From contig NZ_MDDP01000034.1 in assembly GCF_001999725.1 (NCBI RefSeq), forward strand, positions 62,001-126,000: a stretch of DNA of 64,000 bases, given 5' to 3'. The translations under genes were made by a program, and so were the position numbers. The notes beneath the pieces were generated by a model. It was not told the DNA's origin and made no database searches. It saw only the letters and a program-made list of their open reading frames with translations. Below, in pieces: positions 43,474-52,883 of this stretch; position 1 is the first letter of the stretch, and the number at the start of each line of letters is the position of its first letter. Source of the DNA: Cellulophaga omnivescoria. Lineage in GTDB: Bacteria; Bacteroidota; Bacteroidia; Flavobacteriales; Flavobacteriaceae.

Positions 43474-44361
43474 ATGAAAAAGCTAGTATACATTGTTTTT
43501 TTAATAGGATGCTTTACTTATGCACAAGATGATGCAGACGTTAAAGAAAAAGAAAAAGCATTAAACACCTCTAAAAATTTAACTTGGGAGGCTAATAAAG
43601 AACTATCTGAAAATAATTTTTCACAAGCAGAAGCAAATTACCGTAAAGCAATTTCTAAAAGTTCAGAAAATGCCGTTGCTCCATATAATTTAGGGAGTGC
43701 TTATTACAATAAAGAAACGTATAGTGAAGCTTTTGGCAGGTTTAAGCAAGCTGGCGAGTTAGCTAGCACCAAAGCAGATAAACATAAGGCATACCACAAT
43801 ATGGGTAATGTTTTCATGAAAAACAAAGAGTATGAAAAGGCGGTAGAAGCATACAAAGAAGCTCTTAGAAATAATCCTTCTGATGAAGAAACCAGGTACA
43901 ATTTTGCCTTAGCTAAAGAGCTACTAAAAAAACAACAAGACGAGCAAAAGAAAAACGACCAAAACAAGGACGACCAAAAAGACAATAAGGAAGACCAAAA
44001 AGATAAAAACGAAGACAAAGAAAAGAACGAAGGGGACGGAGACGATAAAAAAGACGACCAAGGAAAAGATAAGGACAAAAAAGACGGCGAAGACAAAAAG
44101 AATAAAGGGGACGAAGGAGACAAAGAAAATAAAGATGATAAGGACGGCAAAGGTGACGATAAAAAAGACCAAAAAAAGCCAAATGATAAAGGAGATAAAA
44201 AGCCGCAAGACCAACAACAGCAACCAAGGCCTAATCAGCTCTCTAAGCAACAGGTAAAAAACCTATTAAAAGCTATGGAGAATGAGGAGAAAAAAGTTCA
44301 AGAAAAAATGGATGCCCAAAAAGTAAAAGGCGCTAAAGTAAAGAACGAAAAAGATTGGTAA
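43474..44361 (+). CDS. batC: TPR protein BatC with long Lys/Asp-rich tail
   Basis: A 295-residue exported TPR protein (signal peptide about 1-17). Three TPR repeats occupy about 35-150. From about 155 to 255 the sequence is almost entirely Lys, Asp, Glu, Gly, Asn and Gln, with short repeats such as KDDQKDNKEDQKDKNEDK, then a Gln/Pro-rich stretch and a final basic-acidic helix. BatC proteins are known for such charged tails. It starts immediately after the batB stop and its stop lies 8 nt upstream of the BatD start. Confidence 0.88.
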   Translation: MKKLVYIVFLIGCFTYAQDDADVKEKEKALNTSKNLTWEANKELSENNFSQAEANYRKAISKSSENAVAPYNLGSAYYNKETYSEAFGRFKQAGELASTKADKHKAYHNMGNVFMKNKEYEKAVEAYKEALRNNPSDEETRYNFALAKELLKKQQDEQKKNDQNKDDQKDNKEDQKDKNEDKEKNEGDGDDKKDDQGKDKDKKDGEDKKNKGDEGDKENKDDKDGKGDDKKDQKKPNDKGDKKPQDQQQQPRPNQLSKQQVKNLLKAMENEEKKVQEKMDAQKVKGAKVKNEKDW

Positions 44362-44369
44362 TTAAACAC

Positions 44370-46148
44370 ATGAAAACGAAACTATACATATTATATATTC
44401 TAACTTTTTTTACGCTTAGTAGTGTAGCTGCACAAGAAGAAAAAGTTACGTTTTCTGTAAAACTTAGTAAAGAAAAACTAGGCTTAAACGAGCGCTTAAA
44501 AGTAGAATTTACAACTAATAAACAAGGTGATAACTTTGTTGCACCTAACTTTAATGGGTTTACGGTACTTATGGGCCCAGCAACATCCATTAGTAGATCT
44601 TGGAATAATGGTAAACGTAAATTTTCATTATCATACTCATATATTTTACAACCCACTACTAAAGGAAGTATCACTATAGAACCTGCAAAAATTACTATAG
44701 ATGACCAGGAATACAAATCGGATGCCAAAACTATTACGGTAACAGATGCTGTTGTAAACCCTAACGCACCTCCATCTCCTAGTGATATTGCGCAAGAAAA
44801 CCTACATTTAGTTGCAGAAATAAGCAAACCAAATCCTTATTTAAACGAGGCCATAACCGTTGTTTATAAAATGTATGTTAGTCCTTCTATAGAAGTTTCT
44901 GGTTTTCAGGCTGTAGATAATCCTAAATATAATAATTTTTGGAGTCAAGATATTCCTGTAAAAAGATACACCACTAAAGAAGATACTTATAAAGGAGAGG
45001 AGTACAGATCTGTGATACTAAAACGTGTTGTATTATATCCTCAAAAAACAGGCAAACTCATATTAGAACCACTTACTTTAGATGTTGGTGTGCAAGTACC
45101 TACACAAAGAAGAGACTTTTTTGGCGGACCAATTTACGCACAAGCTAATTTAAGAGTATCTGCCGGTAACAGATATATAAATGTTAAATCTTTACCAGAA
45201 CAAGGAAAACCAGCAAGTTTTACTGGAGCTGTAGGAGATTTTAATTTCTTTGTTACCACAAGTAAAACTCATTTAAACGCAGCAGAATCTTTACAAGCTA
45301 AAGTAGAAATTAGCGGAAAAGGAAACTTAAAACTATTTGATATTCCTACCTTAAACTTACCTGGTTCTTTAGAGGTTTATGATCCAGAGCATGATGAAAA
45401 GGTAACAACCTCTTACACAGGTATGGAAGGTAAAATTAGTGACAGTTATACCATAGTACCAGAATATAGAGGCAAATACCCAATACCAAGTATTGCATTT
45501 AGTTATTTTAACCCAAAAACAAACAAATACCACACCCTTAACTCAGATGAACTAGTTATAAATGTGGTAGAAGGCCCAACAAATACAGAAGAAACCGCTG
45601 CTAAAAACCCTACTACAACCAACAAGCAAGTTGTAGAAACAAAAGGCAAGCAGTTTAATTTTATAAAAACAAAAACAAATTTAACACCTATTGCAAGTAC
45701 TTATTTTTTTAAGTCTACAGCTTTTTATTTATGGTTACTATTGCCAATACTATTAATTCCTATTGCAATATTACTTGGCCGTAAAAGAGAAGCTATGGCT
45801 TCTGACGTTGTTGGCAATAAGGTTAGAAAAGCAAATAAATTAGCTCGTAAATACTTATCTGCAGCAAAGAAAACATTAGGTAAAAAAGATGCTTTTTACA
45901 TTGCTTTAGAAAAAGCATTACATAATTATTTAAAAGCTAAGTTAAAAATTGAAACATCTGATTTTAGTAAAGATAAAATAACAGAATTACTAAATGAGAA
46001 AGAGATAGATAATGGTACAATAGAAGGTTTTATATCACTCTTAAAAAACTGTGAAATGGCACGCTATAGTCCGTTTTCTAATGTACAAATGCAGCAAGAT
46101 TATAACAAGGCAAGTGAAGTAATTTCGCAAATGGATAAACAACTATAA
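44370..46148 (+). CDS. batD: BatD family protein
   Basis: A 592-residue protein started at ATG 44370, which gives a clean signal peptide (MKTKLYILYILTFFTLSSVA, about 1-20). An upstream in-frame TTG at 44355 would overlap batC and add five residues. The BatD-type extracytoplasmic beta domains occupy about 30-430 with FSVKLSKEKLGLNERLKVEF and QPTTKGSITIEPAKI. A membrane helix at about 449-470 is followed by a cytosolic helical region. It is one of the core members of the aerotolerance operon. Confidence 0.9.
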   Translation: MKTKLYILYILTFFTLSSVAAQEEKVTFSVKLSKEKLGLNERLKVEFTTNKQGDNFVAPNFNGFTVLMGPATSISRSWNNGKRKFSLSYSYILQPTTKGSITIEPAKITIDDQEYKSDAKTITVTDAVVNPNAPPSPSDIAQENLHLVAEISKPNPYLNEAITVVYKMYVSPSIEVSGFQAVDNPKYNNFWSQDIPVKRYTTKEDTYKGEEYRSVILKRVVLYPQKTGKLILEPLTLDVGVQVPTQRRDFFGGPIYAQANLRVSAGNRYINVKSLPEQGKPASFTGAVGDFNFFVTTSKTHLNAAESLQAKVEISGKGNLKLFDIPTLNLPGSLEVYDPEHDEKVTTSYTGMEGKISDSYTIVPEYRGKYPIPSIAFSYFNPKTNKYHTLNSDELVINVVEGPTNTEETAAKNPTTTNKQVVETKGKQFNFIKTKTNLTPIASTYFFKSTAFYLWLLLPILLIPIAILLGRKREAMASDVVGNKVRKANKLARKYLSAAKKTLGKKDAFYIALEKALHNYLKAKLKIETSDFSKDKITELLNEKEIDNGTIEGFISLLKNCEMARYSPFSNVQMQQDYNKASEVISQMDKQL

Positions 46149-46150
46149 TT

Positions 46151-46903
46151 ATGAGAAAAATAATATTTATACTTGTTTTATGTATTTCGTTTTTTGGGTA
46201 TTCTCAAAACAACGATCTATTTAAAAAAGCCACAGATGCTTATAATAATGGAAAATATGATGCCGCTATAAAAGATTATTTGCAAATAATAGAAAACGGC
46301 AAACATTCTGCGGAACTATATTACAACTTAGGAAACGCTTATTACAAACTAAATAAAGTTGCTCCTAGTATTTATTATTATGAAAAAGCATTATTACTTA
46401 AACCAAATGATAGCGAAATAAAAAACAACTTAAGTTATGCTAAAAATATGACTTTAGATGTTATTAACCCTTTACCGGTTACTACACTAAAAAGTATTTA
46501 CAATAAAATTGTTGGTTATTTTAATTTTGACCAATGGGCTTATATAAGTGTTATGCTTGTAGTTTTATTTGTTATTAGCTATATAGCCTTTAAGTTTTTT
46601 ATTTATTCTACTAAAAAAAGGATTTCTTTTATACTAAGTATAACCTTTTTACTTTTAGCTATAGCAACTGTAACTGCTGCTTACTTAAATTATAATGATT
46701 TTATTAAAAACAGACCAGCAATTGTTTTTAATGAAGAATCTTTAGTGGTAGCAGAACCAAATAGCAGAGGCAAAGAGGTATTTAGATTACATGAAGGCAC
46801 AAAAGTATTTGTATTAGAGCAATTAAAAGACTACTCTAAAATAAAATTGGCTGATGGTAAAACTGGGTGGATTTCATCTGAAGAAATAAAAGAAATTAAA
46901 TAA
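46151..46903 (+). CDS. batE: BatE: TPR and SH3-domain membrane protein
   Basis: A 250-residue protein with a signal peptide (about 1-19), TPR repeats (about 22-95), two membrane helices (about 134-156 and 160-182) and a C-terminal bacterial SH3 domain (about 193-248). The SH3 core is GTKVFVLEQLKDYSKIKLADGKTGWIS. It completes the bat operon 2 nt after batD, on the same strand. SH3 domains of this type commonly bind cell-wall peptides. Confidence 0.9.
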   Translation: MRKIIFILVLCISFFGYSQNNDLFKKATDAYNNGKYDAAIKDYLQIIENGKHSAELYYNLGNAYYKLNKVAPSIYYYEKALLLKPNDSEIKNNLSYAKNMTLDVINPLPVTTLKSIYNKIVGYFNFDQWAYISVMLVVLFVISYIAFKFFIYSTKKRISFILSITFLLLAIATVTAAYLNYNDFIKNRPAIVFNEESLVVAEPNSRGKEVFRLHEGTKVFVLEQLKDYSKIKLADGKTGWISSEEIKEIK

Positions 46904-46962
46904 ACGTATTACAACTTAATTTAAATTTCAGTTTAATACATTTATCACACCAATAATTTAAA

Positions 46963-47238
46963 ATGTTTAGAAAATTTTTCTCACTGTTTTTAGCAATTTT
47001 AGTAGTTGGTTTTATCATTACCCCAACCGTTCTTTTGTATGTAGATGACAATATAGAATTATCAGTTACATACAAATCTGCAGAGGATGAAGAATGTAAA
47101 TCATTAGAAATTATAGTTTCAAACAATAACTGGACTTTTACAAATCCTTTCAAGCCTTTAGCTATACCTAGTTACTACTATAAAAATTACACTAAACCAC
47201 ATTTTAATCTACTTTTACCGCCGCCAGAGTTAAGTTAA
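46963..47238 (+). CDS. small membrane-anchored protein of unknown function
   Basis: A 91-residue protein with one N-terminal hydrophobic segment (about 5-27) and a short extracytoplasmic part. The latter contains one Cys, a basic-aromatic stretch NPFKPLAIPSYYYKNYTKPHF and a proline-rich end. No family is recognised. It lies 59 nt after batE, on the same strand, and may be the last cistron of the bat operon or separate. Confidence 0.55.
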   Translation: MFRKFFSLFLAILVVGFIITPTVLLYVDDNIELSVTYKSAEDEECKSLEIIVSNNNWTFTNPFKPLAIPSYYYKNYTKPHFNLLLPPPELS

Positions 47239-47345
47239 CACTGGGTTATATTTTAGTGCTTATGTACTACAATGCGCTAAACTAAAAAAGTAAAACATTA
47301 CTTTTAATTCTAATTCTCATTTTAGAACATTAAATTTATCATTTA

Positions 47346-47353
47346 TAAATTTG
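47346..47353 (+). promoter_or_regulatory. possible -7 box in the leader of the second SulP gene
   Basis: TAAATTTG matches TAnnTTTG but is 154 bases before the start codon, so it would leave a long untranslated leader. The 269-bp gap holds AT-rich sequence with a small AACTAC/GTAGTT palindrome and no other signal I can support. Confidence 0.3.
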
Positions 47354-47507
47354 CTTTAACACGTATATTTATAAGTAGTTTATCATTTTTTTATCTAAAA
47401 TGACAACAAAACTACATTTAGTAGTTCTATCAATTTAATTGTATATTATATAAATACTTAGTTCAATTTTTAATTATTCAATTGTTCTAAGAAATTAACT
47501 TAAATCT

Positions 47508-49373
47508 ATGAAAAATCTTTTCTCTAATATAAAAGGAGATATTTTTGGTGGTATTACCGCTGGTATTGTTGCTCTGCCTTTGGCATTAGCATTTGGAGTT
47601 AGCTCTGGTCTTGGTCCCGCTGCAGGTTTATACGGGGCTATTTTTATTAGTTTTTTTGCTGCCCTATTTGGTGGCACTAGCACACAAATTTCTGGTCCAA
47701 CAGCTCCTATGACAGCTGTAAGTATGGTAGTTATTGCTAGTATTATTGCTATTCATGATGGCAATGTAGAAAAAGCCCTACCCTATATTTTATCTGTATT
47801 TATTTTAGCCGGATTAATGCAAATTAGCCTTGGCCTATTAGGTATGGGAAAATACATAAAATACATACCTTACCCTGTTGTTTCTGGCTTTATGACCGCA
47901 ATTGGGGTTATAATATTAGTTACTCAAATACTTCCAGCTATTGGTTACTATCCTAAAGAGGATAAAGACTTTGTAAATCAATTTAAACCACAAGCAAAAG
48001 AAGTTATACTGCAAAATATATTAAAAGATGAAGTTGGTGAAGATATTTTGGTTTTAGATCATTTTAAACAAACCATCAACAAAGCTAATGCTATAACAAA
48101 TGACGATACATTTAATGAAGCCAAAACCTTGGCAGGCAAAGAAGCTTCTGGTGTTATTGGAGCTATAAAAGTTTTACCTAGAGCTTTACAGTTTATTAAT
48201 TGGCTAGAGCTAGCATTAGCAATTGCCACAATTGTTATTATTTATGGTTTTAAACGCATTACAACAGCCATACCAAGTACGCTAGTGGCTCTACTAGCTG
48301 TTTCTGGCGTAGCTTATGTCTTTAAATTACCTTACAGACCTATTGAAGAAATTCCAACAGGAATGCCAATGCCAAATATGGCTATTTTTACAGAGTTTAG
48401 TCTAACATCTTTAACACCGTATGTATTTACGGCTTTAACATTAGCTCTTTTGGGCGCAATAGATTCTTTACTTACATCTGTTGTTGCAGATAATATGACC
48501 AAAACTAAGCACAAGCCAAATAAAGAATTAATTGGTCAAGGTATTGGTAATACCATTGCTGCAATTTTTAATGGTATACCAGGTGCTGGTGCAACCATAC
48601 GTACAGTTGTAAATATTAATTCTGGCGGTAAAACCAAAATATCTGGTATGGTTGCCGGTATAGTACTTTTAGTTGTTTTGTTGGCATTAGGGCCGGTAGC
48701 ATCTCAAATTCCAGCTGCGGTATTAGCAGGTATTTTAATTACTGTTGGTATTGGGGTTATGGACTATAAAGGACTAAAAGCTATTCCTAGTTTACCACGC
48801 GACCTAAAAATAGGACCATTAAAAGTAAGTTCAGAAGTTATAATAATGCTTGTAGTTTTAGTGCTATCATCAGTATGGAACTTAGTATATGCCGTAGGAA
48901 TAGGCCTTGTTATTGCATCATTAATGTTTATGAAAAAAATAGGCGATTTAACCGCCAAACGTTCAGATGTTAAATCGCTTTTGGAAGAAAAAGCTTGGAA
49001 AGATGAAGATAACTTTCCTAAAAACTTAAAAGAAGAAGTTTTTATAAAACATATAAAAGGTCCGTTATTTTTTGGTTCTACTAGCGAGTTTCAACAGCTG
49101 GCATCACAAATACCTAGTACAGCAAGTACGGTAATTATTAGAACCGGTAAAATGCAATATATGGACCAGTCTGGCCTGTATGCTATGGAAGATGTTTTGG
49201 TAGATCTTAAAAAAAATAATGTAAACGTACTTTTTGTAAATCTATTACAACAACCTAGGTATATGATGGAGCGTATAGACATTATACCAGACCTTATACC
49301 AACAGAGCATTTGTTCTCTAATTTTGATGACGCTGTTGCTTGGGTTAAAGAAAATGTAAAAGACACCTATTAA
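47508..49373 (+). CDS. SulP/SLC26-family anion transporter with STAS domain and central insertion
   Basis: A 621-residue SulP transporter. The opening DIFGGITAGIVALPLALAFGVSSGLGPAAGLYGA is typical of the bicarbonate/sulfate group. Residues about 145-220 contain a long soluble insertion rich in Lys, Asp and Glu (KEDKDFVNQFKPQAKEVILQN). The C-terminal STAS domain (about 515-620) has GKMQYMDQSGLYAMEDVL, with the Asp-Gln-Ser motif. The gene at 1.7 kb is a shorter relative lacking the insertion. A bicarbonate role is possible but not shown. Confidence 0.88.
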   Translation: MKNLFSNIKGDIFGGITAGIVALPLALAFGVSSGLGPAAGLYGAIFISFFAALFGGTSTQISGPTAPMTAVSMVVIASIIAIHDGNVEKALPYILSVFILAGLMQISLGLLGMGKYIKYIPYPVVSGFMTAIGVIILVTQILPAIGYYPKEDKDFVNQFKPQAKEVILQNILKDEVGEDILVLDHFKQTINKANAITNDDTFNEAKTLAGKEASGVIGAIKVLPRALQFINWLELALAIATIVIIYGFKRITTAIPSTLVALLAVSGVAYVFKLPYRPIEEIPTGMPMPNMAIFTEFSLTSLTPYVFTALTLALLGAIDSLLTSVVADNMTKTKHKPNKELIGQGIGNTIAAIFNGIPGAGATIRTVVNINSGGKTKISGMVAGIVLLVVLLALGPVASQIPAAVLAGILITVGIGVMDYKGLKAIPSLPRDLKIGPLKVSSEVIIMLVVLVLSSVWNLVYAVGIGLVIASLMFMKKIGDLTAKRSDVKSLLEEKAWKDEDNFPKNLKEEVFIKHIKGPLFFGSTSEFQQLASQIPSTASTVIIRTGKMQYMDQSGLYAMEDVLVDLKKNNVNVLFVNLLQQPRYMMERIDIIPDLIPTEHLFSNFDDAVAWVKENVKDTY

Positions 49374-49400
49374 ATGTGACTACAAAACATTAATTAATAC

Positions 49401-49449
49401 AATCCAATACGGGAATAATTGCTAAATTTGCCGCGTATTGGATTTTTTT
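49401..49449 (+). terminator. terminator of the SulP gene, interleaved with the pheS promoter
   Basis: AATCCAATACG (49401-49411) and CGTATTGGATT (49434-49444) form a perfect 11-bp stem followed by a T-run to 49449. It starts 27 bases after the SulP stop. The loop contains the pheS -7 box. Confidence 0.78.
49423..49430 (+). promoter_or_regulatory. probable -7 box of pheS
   Basis: TAAATTTG matches TAnnTTTG, 24 bases before the pheS ATG at 49455. It lies in the loop of the upstream terminator hairpin. A -33 element is not clear. Confidence 0.42.
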
Positions 49450-49454
49450 GTGTT

Positions 49455-50474
49455 ATGATAGATGAAATAAAAAAACATATTGCCATAGTTAACGAGTTTA
49501 CATCAACAGACTTAGAAGCAATAGAAAGTTTTAGAATAAAATATTTAGGTAAAAAAGGATTGTTAAATGACTTTTTTGCCGAGTTTAAAAATGTTCCAAA
49601 CGAACAAAAAAAGGAGTTTGGACAAACTATAAACCAGCTTAAAAATGCTGCTACAGAAAAAGTAAACTCCTTAAAAGATGCTTTAGCTAGCACAACAGTT
49701 AGCGATAGTGTTTATGGTGACTTAACACGCCCAGGACAGCCAATGTCTATTGGTGCAAGACATCCAATATCTATTGTAAAAAACCAAATTATAGAGATTT
49801 TCTCTAGAATAGGCTTTAATGTTTCTGAAGGGCCAGAAATTGAAGACGATTGGCATAACTTTACTGCACTTAACTTGCCAGAGTATCATCCGGCAAGAGA
49901 TATGCAAGACACCTTTTTTATACAAACCAACCCAGATGTTTTGTTACGTACGCATACCTCATCTGTACAGGTAAGGTATATGGAAAACAACAAGCCACCA
50001 ATACGTACAATTTCTCCGGGTAGAGTATACAGAAACGAAGCAATTTCTGCTCGTTCTCACTGCTTTTTTCACCAAATAGAAGGTTTGTATATAGATAAAG
50101 ATGTTTCGTTTGCAGATTTAAAGCAAACATTACAGTTTTTTACAACAGAACTTTTTGGAAAATCTAAAATTCGTTTACGCCCATCATATTTTCCATTTAC
50201 AGAGCCTAGTGCCGAAGTAGATGTATATTGGGGGCTAGAAACAGAGTCTGACTATAAAATTACCAAAGGAACCGGCTGGTTAGAAATTGGCGGATGTGGT
50301 ATGGTAGATCCTAATGTACTTAAAAATTGTGGTATAGACCCAGAAGAATACTCTGGCTTTGCCTTTGGTGTTGGTATAGACCGTATTGCTATGTTATTAC
50401 ACCAAATTACAGATATTCGTTTGTTAAGTGAAAATGATGTTCGCTTTTTAGAGCAATTTAAAAGTGCTTTGTAA
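49455..50474 (+). CDS. pheS: phenylalanine--tRNA ligase alpha subunit
   Basis: Class II aminoacyl-tRNA synthetase alpha subunit that charges tRNA-Phe with PheT. The 339-residue length from ATG 49455 is right for PheS. An upstream in-frame TTG at 49419 would add a short hydrophobic tail and is unlikely, being inside the terminator. Motif 1 lies around [19 protein letters not shown], motif 2 in [22 protein letters not shown], and motif 3 [14 protein letters not shown]. The pheT gene is not adjacent; the next gene is a conserved hypothetical. Confidence 0.97.
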   Translation: MIDEIKKHIAIVNEFTSTDLEAIESFRIKYLGKKGLLNDFFAEFKNVPNEQKKEFGQTINQLKNAATEKVNSLKDALASTTVSDSVYGDLTRPGQPMSIGARHPISIVKNQIIEIFSRIGFNVSEGPEIEDDWHNFTALNLPEYHPARDMQDTFFIQTNPDVLLRTHTSSVQVRYMENNKPPIRTISPGRVYRNEAISARSHCFFHQIEGLYIDKDVSFADLKQTLQFFTTELFGKSKIRLRPSYFPFTEPSAEVDVYWGLETESDYKITKGTGWLEIGGCGMVDPNVLKNCGIDPEEYSGFAFGVGIDRIAMLLHQITDIRLLSENDVRFLEQFKSAL

Positions 50475-50497
50475 AAACAACTTAAAGTTATAAATAG

Positions 50498-50893
50498 ATG
50501 AAAAAAGACATCATAATACCAGTTGTTAAAGATGTACACGTTGCTATTATACACGAGTTTAACAAAGAGTTTTTAGATAAAGAATGGAATGTTTATGTAA
50601 TTAACAATACAGCAGAAACCATAGAAATGGTACTTGTTGTTTCTAAAGGGTACGATGGTGAAAAACTTACCTCAACTATGAGACATTCTATTACCAAATT
50701 AGATGGTAAATCTTATGCTAAAGTAGAAATGGTACAAGAAGATGTTTTACAGTTAAATAACGAGTTTTTTGTAACTTTTTTTGCTGATAATAAGCTTTTT
50801 GAAAAGCGTTTTATTTTTGAAAAAAACACAGTAACTAAGGCAAATTTAACCACAATACCGTTAATAGAAAAAGACGGAATTTTAGCAAAATAA
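50498..50893 (+). CDS. conserved hypothetical cytosolic protein
   Basis: A 131-residue soluble protein without signal peptide or membrane helix. Notable stretches are VVKDVHVAIIHEFNKEFLDKEWNVYV and EFFVTFFADNKLFEKRFIFEKN. Predicted secondary structure is mostly beta. I recall it as conserved next to pheS or rimK in flavobacteria, but no function is known. It is 23 nt after pheS, on the same strand, and probably co-transcribed. Confidence 0.72.
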   Translation: MKKDIIIPVVKDVHVAIIHEFNKEFLDKEWNVYVINNTAETIEMVLVVSKGYDGEKLTSTMRHSITKLDGKSYAKVEMVQEDVLQLNNEFFVTFFADNKLFEKRFIFEKNTVTKANLTTIPLIEKDGILAK

Positions 50894-50964
50894 TAGCCTT
50901 AAGGAAACATAAGCTTATTTATTTTTAAGCTACATTCGCACTTTTTAAAATTAAGATTTTACCT

Positions 50965-52356
50965 ATGAGCAACACTACTAAATTTGAAGGATTACAAGTT
51001 ATTGGCGGAGAAGAATGGTGCGTTTTTGAAGACCTTGGTATACCTGCTATAAAAGCACGTGTAGATTCTGGCGCAAAAACATCATCTATACAAGCCAATA
51101 ATGTAAAAGTATACAACAAAGGTTTAGAAGAATGGGTAAAATTTGAGGTAAACCCAATACAAGAAAACAGAAGTGTAACAATTACTTGTGAGGCTCCTTT
51201 GGTAGACCGCAGAACTGTAAAAAGCTCTGTTGGTATTTCTGAAGAGCGTTTAGTGGTAAAAACTACCATTAAGTTAGGTAATAATATACATAGTGTAGAG
51301 CTTACGCTGGCCAACAGAGACACTATGGAATACCGCATGTTATTAGGGCGCGAAGCTATAAACCAGCGTTATATTGTAAATCCTGCAGAAAGCTATTGTA
51401 TGCAAAATTTTTCTGAAGAAGAAGTTCAAGAAAAGTACGCATCTCATATGGCCGAAAAATCTGGTTTAACAATTGCTTTATTAGCTAGTAACCCTAATTT
51501 ATATAGCAACAAAAGAATTATAGAGGCTGGTGAAGCTAGAGGTCATGAAGTAGTTTTTTTAAATGTAGAAAACGCTTACATGAAACTAGATACAAAATCG
51601 CCACAAATACGTTACAGAGGTGGTAATGTTTTAAATAAGTTTGATGCGGTAATCCCTAGAATTAAGCCATCAGTTACGTTTTATGGTTGTGCTTTAATTA
51701 GGCAGTTTGATAATCTTGGTGTGTATTGTTTGAACACCGCAGAAGCAATTACACAGTCTAGAGATAAGTTGTTTGCTTCTCAGTTATTTTCTAAAAACGA
51801 TATTGACATACCTATTACTGGTTTTGCAAAATCTCCTATGGATACCAAAGACCTTATACGTATGGTAAACGGTGCGCCATTAATAATAAAACTATTAGAA
51901 AGCACACAAGGTAAAGGTGTTGTTTTAGCAGAAACCAATAAAGCTGCAGAAAGTGTTATTAACGCTTTTAAAAGTGTACAAACAAACATATTGGTACAAG
52001 AGTTTATTAAAGAAGCTAACGGGCAAGATATACGTTGTTTTGTAGTAAACGGAAAAGTTGTAGCATCTATGCAGCGCCAAGCTCAAAAAGGAGAATTTAG
52101 AGCTAATATTCATCAAGGTGGTGTAGCTTCATTAATTAAAATAACGTCTGAAGAACGTAAACTTGCTGTAAAAGCAGCTAAAATATTAAACCTGGCTGTT
52201 GCTGGCGTAGACATAATACGTTCTAACAAAGGACCATTATTGTTAGAGGTAAACTCTTCTCCTGGTTTAGAAGGTATAGAGTATGCAACCGGTTTAGATA
52301 TTGCTAATGTTATGATTAGAGCTATTGAGAAAAAACTAAACTACACATCTAACTAA
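50965..52356 (+). CDS. rimK: RimB-RimK fusion: retropepsin-like domain plus ATP-grasp glutamate ligase
   Basis: A 463-residue fusion. Residues about 8-150 form a RimB/ATP-dependent zinc-protease-like retropepsin domain with the catalytic motif [11 protein letters not shown] (Asp34) and the later [22 protein letters not shown]. Residues about 165-460 are an ATP-grasp RimK domain. The nucleotide-binding region is [20 protein letters not shown], and the metal site [22 protein letters not shown] lies near the C-terminus. RimK adds glutamates to the C-terminus of ribosomal protein S6; the fused protease-like part would trim or shape the tail. It follows a short intergenic gap. Confidence 0.9.
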   Translation: MSNTTKFEGLQVIGGEEWCVFEDLGIPAIKARVDSGAKTSSIQANNVKVYNKGLEEWVKFEVNPIQENRSVTITCEAPLVDRRTVKSSVGISEERLVVKTTIKLGNNIHSVELTLANRDTMEYRMLLGREAINQRYIVNPAESYCMQNFSEEEVQEKYASHMAEKSGLTIALLASNPNLYSNKRIIEAGEARGHEVVFLNVENAYMKLDTKSPQIRYRGGNVLNKFDAVIPRIKPSVTFYGCALIRQFDNLGVYCLNTAEAITQSRDKLFASQLFSKNDIDIPITGFAKSPMDTKDLIRMVNGAPLIIKLLESTQGKGVVLAETNKAAESVINAFKSVQTNILVQEFIKEANGQDIRCFVVNGKVVASMQRQAQKGEFRANIHQGGVASLIKITSEERKLAVKAAKILNLAVAGVDIIRSNKGPLLLEVNSSPGLEGIEYATGLDIANVMIRAIEKKLNYTSN

Positions 52357-52373
52357 ATAGCAGAAGAAAAAAT

Positions 52374-52408
52374 AAAAAAAGTCTAGTAAAATTTACTAGA
52401 CTTTTTTT
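52374..52408. terminator. bidirectional intrinsic terminator
   Basis: A perfect palindrome: 17 bases, AAAAAAAGTCTAGTAAA and its complement, around one central base. It serves rimK on the plus strand and the convergent CYTH gene, with A- and T-runs at both ends. Confidence 0.92.
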
Positions 52409-52883
52409 ATAAACTCCAATTTTTAAATGGGTTTTTACTCAGTTGTGAGTTATAGTACTTAGTATCACCCGTAACCTCATCTGCTAACCAAATTGGTTTT
52501 TCAAATTCATCAGTTTCAGACTGCAATTCTACTTCCGCCAGTAGTAATCCTTGGTTATCTCCATCAAATTCATCAACTTCAAATATATAATTGCCTACAT
52601 TAACATTATATCGTGTTTTACTTATTACACCTGCTTCACAAATGCTTAGCAATTGCTCTGCTTCTGTAACAGGTATTTCTTTTTCCCACTCAAACCTAGA
52701 CATACCAGATGCGTTAGAAATACCCTTTACAGTAATAAAACCTACATCTCCTTTAATTCTAACTCGTACAGCACGTTCTGGGTTAGTATTTAAATAACCC
52801 TGCACTATTCTTTTTTTAGAAATTGCTTCTGTTTTAAAAGCATCACTCTTTACTAAAAATTTACGTTCTATTTCAATCATCAT
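52407..52883 (-). CDS. CYTH-domain protein (triphosphatase/adenylate cyclase-like)
   Basis: A 158-residue CYTH protein of the tunnel-fold triphosphatase superfamily. The EIERKF signature near the start (about 4-9) provides the ExExK metal/phosphate motif, and Lys/Arg-rich strands such as RAVRVRIKGDVGFITVKG line the tunnel. It may hydrolyse tripolyphosphate or a nucleotide. Its ATG at 52883 overlaps the stop codon of the upstream oxidoreductase gene by 4 nt (ATGA), so translation is coupled; a second ATG at 52880 is also possible. Confidence 0.88.
   Translation of the reverse strand: MMIEIERKFLVKSDAFKTEAISKKRIVQGYLNTNPERAVRVRIKGDVGFITVKGISNASGMSRFEWEKEIPVTEAEQLLSICEAGVISKTRYNVNVGNYIFEVDEFDGDNQGLLLAEVELQSETDEFEKPIWLADEVTGDTKYYNSQLSKNPFKNWSL

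Noticed and set aside
43704-44250. Long minus-strand frames opposite the charged region of batC
   Set aside because: They are Ser/Phe/Leu-rich by-products of the Lys/Asp/Glu repeats and have no family features.
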